Source: Thermoplasmatota archaeon (GTDB taxonomy: Bacteria; Pseudomonadota; Gammaproteobacteria; Burkholderiales; Thiobacillaceae). From it: a DNA stretch of 11,088 nucleotides. Under the pieces are notes generated by a model that saw nothing but the letters and a program-made list of their open reading frames with translations, ran no database searches and was not told the DNA's origin. The DNA lies in the NCBI GenBank assembly GCA_023475455.1, contig JAMCVR010000178.1, positions 1 to 11,088 on the forward strand, written 5' to 3'. Shown here piece after piece: positions 6,982 through 11,088 of this stretch. A program made the translations under genes and the position numbers. Every line of letters starts with the position of its first letter. The first letter of the stretch is position 1.

Positions 6982-7695
6982 TTACTTCGCTTGCCTGCGC
7001 TCGCGGCGGTTCTCCACCCATTCGTACATCAGCGGCAGCAGCAGCAGCGTCAGCGCGGTGGAGGTGAACAGTCCACCCACTACTACCGTCGCCAGCGGAC
7101 GCTGTGTTTCCGCCCCGACGCCGCTGGATAGCAGCATCGGAACCAGGCCGAAGATGGCGATGGACGCCGTCATCAGCACCGGCCGCAGGCGCAATGCCGC
7201 ACCTTGCCTGACCGCCTCCCTGACCGACAGCCCCTGCCGCCTCTGGTCGTTGAGGAAGGACACCAGGACTATTCCATTGAGCATCGCCACCCCGAACACC
7301 GCGATGAAGCCGATGGCAGAGGGCACCGACAGGTACTGCCCGGTGAGCGCGAGCCCGATCACGCCGCCGATGGTGGCGAACGGCACGTTGGCGATGATGA
7401 GCGTGGCGTAGGTGAGCGAATTGCGGGCGGTTCGCTTGATGATTCCAACCAGTTCGTCCACCTGGTCGTCCTCGCAGATCAGCTCCAGTTTCGATTCGTG
7501 GATGACCGCCTCGGCCAATTCGATGGAATAGCGTTGTTCCGCAGCATCCACCGCCTTCAGCAGGCTTTGCACCGGGACGACGGCAAGATTGCGGCAGCCG
7601 GCCGTTCCGCCTGCGTTGCACAGCCCCGAGCCTTTCAATGCGCGAATCACGTCGGCAATGCGGTTGTTGTGGATATAAGCCTTGATTTCTTTCAT
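6982..7695 (-). CDS. Hybrid ORF: PII residues 1-91 fused in frame to the RND pump C-terminus
   Basis: This 237-aa frame was created by the 765-bp duplication. It has the true PII start and ribosome site (GGAG upstream of ATG at 7695) and reads PII residues 1-91. At the junction it passes directly into residues 883-1028 of the CzcA-type pump, so KRTAR is followed by NSLTYAT. The pump part holds about four membrane helices with no periplasmic domain. The PII part lacks its last 25 residues. If the duplication is real, this would be translated as a membrane-tethered partial PII, of unknown and probably no function. If it is an assembly error, the ORF does not exist in the organism. It should not be read as a natural PII-transporter fusion family. 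Confidence 0.6.
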   Translation of the reverse strand: MKEIKAYIHNNRIADVIRALKGSGLCNAGGTAGCRNLAVVPVQSLLKAVDAAEQRYSIELAEAVIHESKLELICEDDQVDELVGIIKRTARNSLTYATLIIANVPFATIGGVIGLALTGQYLSVPSAIGFIAVFGVAMLNGIVLVSFLNDQRRQGLSVREAVRQGAALRLRPVLMTASIAIFGLVPMLLSSGVGAETQRPLATVVVGGLFTSTALTLLLLPLMYEWVENRRERRQAK

Positions 7696-7720
7696 GTCAT
7701 TTCTCCTGTCTCATGATTGC

Positions 7721-7742
7721 GGGCGGCCGCAACGGGCCGCCC
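7721..7742 (-). other. Intercistronic hairpin downstream of czcA
   Basis: This is the upstream copy of the 8-bp perfect stem (gggcggcc / ggccgccc, loop gcaacg), starting a few bases after the pump stop codon and ending before the PII-start ribosome site. It is duplicated exactly by the 765-bp repeat. It lacks a T tract. A part in message stability or graded expression is inference. Confidence 0.5.
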
Positions 7743-7746
7743 GTGT

Positions 7747-10700
7747 TTACTTCGCTTGCCTGCGCTCGCGGCGGTTCTCCACCCATTCGTACATCAGCGG
7801 CAGCAGCAGCAGCGTCAGCGCGGTGGAGGTGAACAGTCCACCCACTACTACCGTCGCCAGCGGACGCTGTGTTTCCGCCCCGACGCCGCTGGATAGCAGC
7901 ATCGGAACCAGGCCGAAGATGGCGATGGACGCCGTCATCAGCACCGGCCGCAGGCGCAATGCCGCACCTTGCCTGACCGCCTCCCTGACCGACAGCCCCT
8001 GCCGCCTCTGGTCGTTGAGGAAGGACACCAGGACTATTCCATTGAGCATCGCCACCCCGAACACCGCGATGAAGCCGATGGCAGAGGGCACCGACAGGTA
8101 CTGCCCGGTGAGCGCGAGCCCGATCACGCCGCCGATGGTGGCGAACGGCACGTTGGCGATGATGAGCGTGGCGTAGGTGAGCGAATTGAACGCCGTGTAG
8201 AGCAGGATGAAGATCAGCCCGATGGTGAGCGGCACGATCAGCGCAAGCTTCGCCATGGCGCGCTGCTGGTTCTCGAACGCGCCGCCCCACTCGATCCAGT
8301 ATCCGGCGGGCATCTTCACCTCGCGCTTGATCTTCGCCTCCGCCTCCTTCACGAAGCTGTCCACATCGCGCCCCTTCACGTCCATCTGGATCACGGCATA
8401 GCGCTGCAACTGCTCGCGCCGCACGAAGGAGTAGCCTTCGTCCAGTTCCACCGTCGCCACGCTGGAAAGCGGTACCAGCGCGCCCGCGCGGGTGCGGATC
8501 GGGATGTTGTTGATGGCTTCCACGCTGTTGCGGAAATCGGGCGCGAGCCACACCTGGATGTCGAAGCGCTTGACGCCGTCGATCAGGGTGGAAACGGCCT
8601 TGCCGCCGATGCCGGCCTGCACTATCTCCAGGATGTCGTCGGCGTTCAAGCCCAGGCGCGCCGCCGCTTCGCGGTTGACCTTCACCACCATCTGCGGCTT
8701 GCCCTTGTTGGCTTCCAGCGCCAGATCGGCTACGCCGGGCACCTCCTCCAGCACGGACTTGAGCTCGGCGGACAGCCGGTCCAGCGTGGCCAGATCCTCG
8801 CCGTAGAGCTTCAGGGCCAGCGTGGCGCGCACCCCGGAAATCAGTTCCTCCACGCGCATCTGGATCGGCTGCGTGGCGGCGATGACCGCGGTCGGCACCT
8901 GTTTCTCCAGCACCGCCTGCATGTCCTGCGTCAACTCCGGAAAGGAAATCGCCTGCGGCCACTGCTCGCGCGGCTTGAGGTCGACCAGGATTTCCATGTA
9001 GTTGACGTCCGCCGTCTCGCCCTTCTCCGCGCGCCCGATCATGGCGACGGCCGATTTCACCTGCGGGAAACGCTTGAGCGCGGTTTCGATGCCCTCGGAA
9101 ATGCGGATCGACTCCTCCAGCGAGGTGGAGGGAATGCTGGTCACGCGGAACATGATGCCGCCTTCCTGCAGGGTCGGCATGAACTCCTTGCCGAGGAAGG
9201 GAAACAGCGCGAGCGTTCCGATCAGCAGGGCCAGTGCGCCGCCGACCACCTTGCGCTTGTTTTCCAGCGCCCAATCCAGCAGCGGCAGATAAAGCCTTTT
9301 CGCCCACTTCACCACGAAGGTGTCCTTCTCCTCCTTCGGCTTCAAGATCAGCGCGGAGAGCACCGGCACCAGAGTCATGGTCAGCACCAGCGAACCGATC
9401 ATGGCGAAGGTGATGGTGAGCGCCATCGGCTTGAACAGCTTGCCCTCCAGCCCGGTCAGCGAAAACAGCGGCAGGAACACCACGATGATGATCAGGATCG
9501 CGAAGGCGGTCGGATTGATCACCTCCCGCGCCGCTTCCAGGATCACATGGGTCTTGTTGACCGTCTGCCCGACCTTGTGGCTGAGCAGGCGGAAGCCGTT
9601 TTCCACCATCACCACGGCGCCGTCCACCATCATGCCGATGCCCACGGCCAGCCCGGCCAGCGACATGAGATTGGCCGACAGCCCCCACTGCTGCATCAGG
9701 ATGAAACTGATCAGCATGGCCAGCGGCAGCGCCAGGATCACCACGATCGCGGAGCGCACCTCGCCCAGAAAGAGAAACAGGATGATCGCCACCAGGATCG
9801 AGCCCTCGACCAGGGCGCTCTCGGCGGTCTTGACCGCCTTCTCCACCAGGTCGGTGCGGTCGTAGATCGGCTTGATCGTCACGCCCGCGGGCAGGGCCTG
9901 CTGCACCGTCTTCAGTTTTTCCTTGACGGCGTCCACCACGTTCTTGGCGTTCTCGCCGATACGCTGCAACGCCATCCCCAGCACCACCTCCTCGCCGTTC
10001 TTGGTGACCGCGCCGCTGCGCAACGAGGGGGCTTCCTTGACATCGGCCACATCGCGCACATAGACCGGTGTGCCTTCCTTTTCGGTAACGACAATGCCGC
10101 CGATGTCCTGCGTATTGGAAACCAGGCCCAAGCCGCGCACCAGATACTGTTCCTGGCCCAGATTGACGTATTGCCCGCCCACCTGGCGGTTGTTGGCGGT
10201 CAGCGCTTCCATCACGTCCTTGAAGGTCAGCCCGTACTTGATAAGCCGCCGCGGGTCGATCAGCACTTGGTATTGCTTCTCGTCGCCGCCCCAAGACATG
10301 ATGTCATCCACCCCGGGTGCGGTGCGCAGAACGAGCCGCACGCTCCAGTCCTGCAGGGTGCGCAGATCCATCCCGGAAAGTTTTTTGTCGGCCGATTCGA
10401 CGGTGTACCAGAACACCTGGCCCAAGCCAGAACTGTTAGCGCCGAGCTCCGGTTCGCCATAGCCTTCCGGTATGCGGCCCTTGGCTTCCTGCAGTTTTTC
10501 GCTCACCAGGCGGCGGGCGAAATAAATGTCCACATTGTCCTTGAAATACACACTGACATAGGACAGCCCGAACAGGGACACCGAGCGGATTTCCTCCACC
10601 CCCGGCAGGCCGGCCATGACGCCTTCCACCGGAAAGGTAAGCAGCTTTTCCACATCCTCGGCCGCAAGCCCCGGCGCTTCCGTATAAATATTCACCTGCA

Positions 10701-10833
10701 CCGGCGTCACGTCGGGGAAGGCATCCACCGGCACTTCGCGCCAGGCCTTCACGCCCAGCATCACCACCAGGGCGAAGGCCACCAGCACCAGCACCTTGTA
10801 GCGCAGCGAGAGATCAACAATCTTGTTCAACAT
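7747..10833 (-). CDS. czcA: CzcA-type heavy-metal efflux RND pump (inner-membrane subunit)
   Basis: This is an intact 1028-aa proton-driven pump of the heavy-metal RND family, normal in length. It would work as a trimer with the adaptor CzcB and an outer-membrane channel to expel cations from the periplasm. The N-terminal helix, the first periplasmic domain (FPDVTPVQVNIYTEAPG region), a central membrane block, the second periplasmic domain and the last helices are all present. The helix-4 motif reads GIGMMVDGAVVMVEN. Asp404 and Glu411 match D408 and E415 of the Cupriavidus pump, but the D402 position is Gly398. In the RVEELISGVR segment a Glu stands where CusA has a Met, which argues against Cu/Ag specificity and for divalent metals. 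The exact metal is unresolved, so the symbol denotes family. ATG at 10833 follows the adaptor stop by 10 bp, with a GAGGGG ribosome site between. Confidence 0.9.
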   Translation of the reverse strand: MLNKIVDLSLRYKVLVLVAFALVVMLGVKAWREVPVDAFPDVTPVQVNIYTEAPGLAAEDVEKLLTFPVEGVMAGLPGVEEIRSVSLFGLSYVSVYFKDNVDIYFARRLVSEKLQEAKGRIPEGYGEPELGANSSGLGQVFWYTVESADKKLSGMDLRTLQDWSVRLVLRTAPGVDDIMSWGGDEKQYQVLIDPRRLIKYGLTFKDVMEALTANNRQVGGQYVNLGQEQYLVRGLGLVSNTQDIGGIVVTEKEGTPVYVRDVADVKEAPSLRSGAVTKNGEEVVLGMALQRIGENAKNVVDAVKEKLKTVQQALPAGVTIKPIYDRTDLVEKAVKTAESALVEGSILVAIILFLFLGEVRSAIVVILALPLAMLISFILMQQWGLSANLMSLAGLAVGIGMMVDGAVVMVENGFRLLSHKVGQTVNKTHVILEAAREVINPTAFAILIIIVVFLPLFSLTGLEGKLFKPMALTITFAMIGSLVLTMTLVPVLSALILKPKEEKDTFVVKWAKRLYLPLLDWALENKRKVVGGALALLIGTLALFPFLGKEFMPTLQEGGIMFRVTSIPSTSLEESIRISEGIETALKRFPQVKSAVAMIGRAEKGETADVNYMEILVDLKPREQWPQAISFPELTQDMQAVLEKQVPTAVIAATQPIQMRVEELISGVRATLALKLYGEDLATLDRLSAELKSVLEEVPGVADLALEANKGKPQMVVKVNREAAARLGLNADDILEIVQAGIGGKAVSTLIDGVKRFDIQVWLAPDFRNSVEAINNIPIRTRAGALVPLSSVATVELDEGYSFVRREQLQRYAVIQMDVKGRDVDSFVKEAEAKIKREVKMPAGYWIEWGGAFENQQRAMAKLALIVPLTIGLIFILLYTAFNSLTYATLIIANVPFATIGGVIGLALTGQYLSVPSAIGFIAVFGVAMLNGIVLVSFLNDQRRQGLSVREAVRQGAALRLRPVLMTASIAIFGLVPMLLSSGVGAETQRPLATVVVGGLFTSTALTLLLLPLMYEWVENRRERRQAK

Positions 10834-10843
10834 GGTCGTCCCC

Positions 10844-11088
10844 TCAATCCGCGTCGCCGATTTGCGACTTGAGCAGGCGTGCCTTGAGGGCGTAGGCGCC
10901 GCTCACCACCACCGCTTCTCCAGCCTCGACGCCGGACTTGATCACGACCCGCCCCTGCGTGCGGTCGCCCACTTGCACCGCGCGCGGTTCGAACCCGCCT
11001 TTTTCAGCTACGAACACGGTCGGTTGTCCCTGCACCAGCAACACGGCATCTTCAGGCAGCAGCAACACTTTGGTGCTCGACCCCGTGT
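10844..11088 (-). CDS. czcB: CzcB/CusB-type periplasmic adaptor subunit, C-terminal part
   Basis: Only the last 81 residues are in the window; the 5' part lies beyond the right edge. They form the end of a membrane-fusion (HlyD-like) adaptor. LLLPEDAVLLVQGQPTVFV is followed by a strand-rich stretch with VQVGDRTQGRVVIKSGVEAG, then EAVVVSGAYALKARL, a characteristic membrane-proximal ending in this family. Such adaptors bridge the RND pump and the outer-membrane channel and may bind metal themselves. The stop lies 10 bp before the pump start, so the two are co-transcribed and made together. An outer-membrane channel gene (CzcC-like) would be expected further upstream. Assignment to family is firm; Czc versus Cus cannot be told from this piece. 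Confidence 0.85.
   Translation of the reverse strand, partial: TGSSTKVLLLPEDAVLLVQGQPTVFVAEKGGFEPRAVQVGDRTQGRVVIKSGVEAGEAVVVSGAYALKARLLKSQIGDAD

Larger units (their letters stand above)
6657..8186. repeat. Perfect tandem duplication, 2 x 765 bp, spanning the czcA end and most of the PII gene
   Basis: Copy one is 6657-7421 and copy two is 7422-8186, identical by reading. Two bases (tg) are shared at the breakpoints. Each unit holds the last 146 codons of the RND pump, the 51-bp intergenic region with its hairpin and ribosome site, and the first 91 codons of the PII gene. The unit is 255 codons long, so the frame is kept at the junction. The pump and PII genes both survive as complete copies at the outer ends, and a hybrid ORF appears in the middle. 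Confidence 0.95.

Noticed and set aside
405..8186. Transposon, insertion sequence, CRISPR or integron explanation for the repeats
   Set aside because: There is no transposase or integrase, no terminal inverted repeats, no short spaced repeats, and the units are pieces of ordinary genes present exactly twice in direct tandem.
7697..10294. An 865-codon minus-strand frame within czcA
   Set aside because: It runs in a wrong frame of a well-conserved pump gene and its Gly/Arg/Ala-rich product resembles no protein.
7969..10872. A 967-codon open frame on the plus strand opposite czcA, and similar long plus-strand frames at 1876-4140 and 3762-5396
   Set aside because: They lie antisense to clearly conserved genes, have low-complexity His/Gln/Arg-rich translations, and match the shadow frames typical of high-GC DNA.

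Overview
The window is one stretch of a bacterial heavy-metal efflux operon, read right to left on the minus strand. Every recognisable gene points the same way and the gaps are short or overlapping. The high GC content, Shine-Dalgarno-led starts and protein families suggest a proteobacterium. A divergent PII protein directly after a CzcA-type pump suggests a betaproteobacterium in particular, but this is an inference and no marker gene is present.

In transcription order the window holds: the C-terminus of a CzcB/CusB-type periplasmic adaptor (10844-11088, cut by the window edge); a complete CzcA-type RND metal pump of 1028 aa (7747-10833); a PII-like signalling protein (6580-6930), preceded by a PII-pump hybrid ORF (6982-7695); a previously unlisted 33-aa small ORF (6413-6514); a BASS/ACR3-like membrane transporter (5400-6416); a P1B-type metal ATPase (1954-5381, broken); and an EamA/DMT transporter with a His-rich tail (205-1961, broken). 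Positions 1-204 hold nothing I can assign. Together these look like a layered metal-export cassette. The ATPase, the BASS protein and probably the EamA protein would move ions out of the cytoplasm. The RND pump and adaptor would carry them across the outer membrane. The PII-like protein may sense or tune the system.

The striking feature is four separate direct tandem duplications inside this one operon: 405-1800 (2 x 698 bp), 2144-2845 (2 x 351 bp), 3017-4526 (2 x 755 bp) and 6657-8186 (2 x 765 bp). By reading, both copies of each pair are identical. Removing one copy of each restores three uninterrupted genes of normal family length: a 352-aa EamA protein, a 773-aa ATPase and a 116-aa PII protein right behind czcA. 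The ancestral layout was therefore a clean operon of about 8.5 kb. The duplications are either very recent (real rearrangement or amplification, possibly reversible) or an assembly error in which overlapping contigs were joined end to end. The sequence alone cannot decide, and an assembly error is the more economical explanation. No transposase, CRISPR array, tRNA or rRNA was seen.
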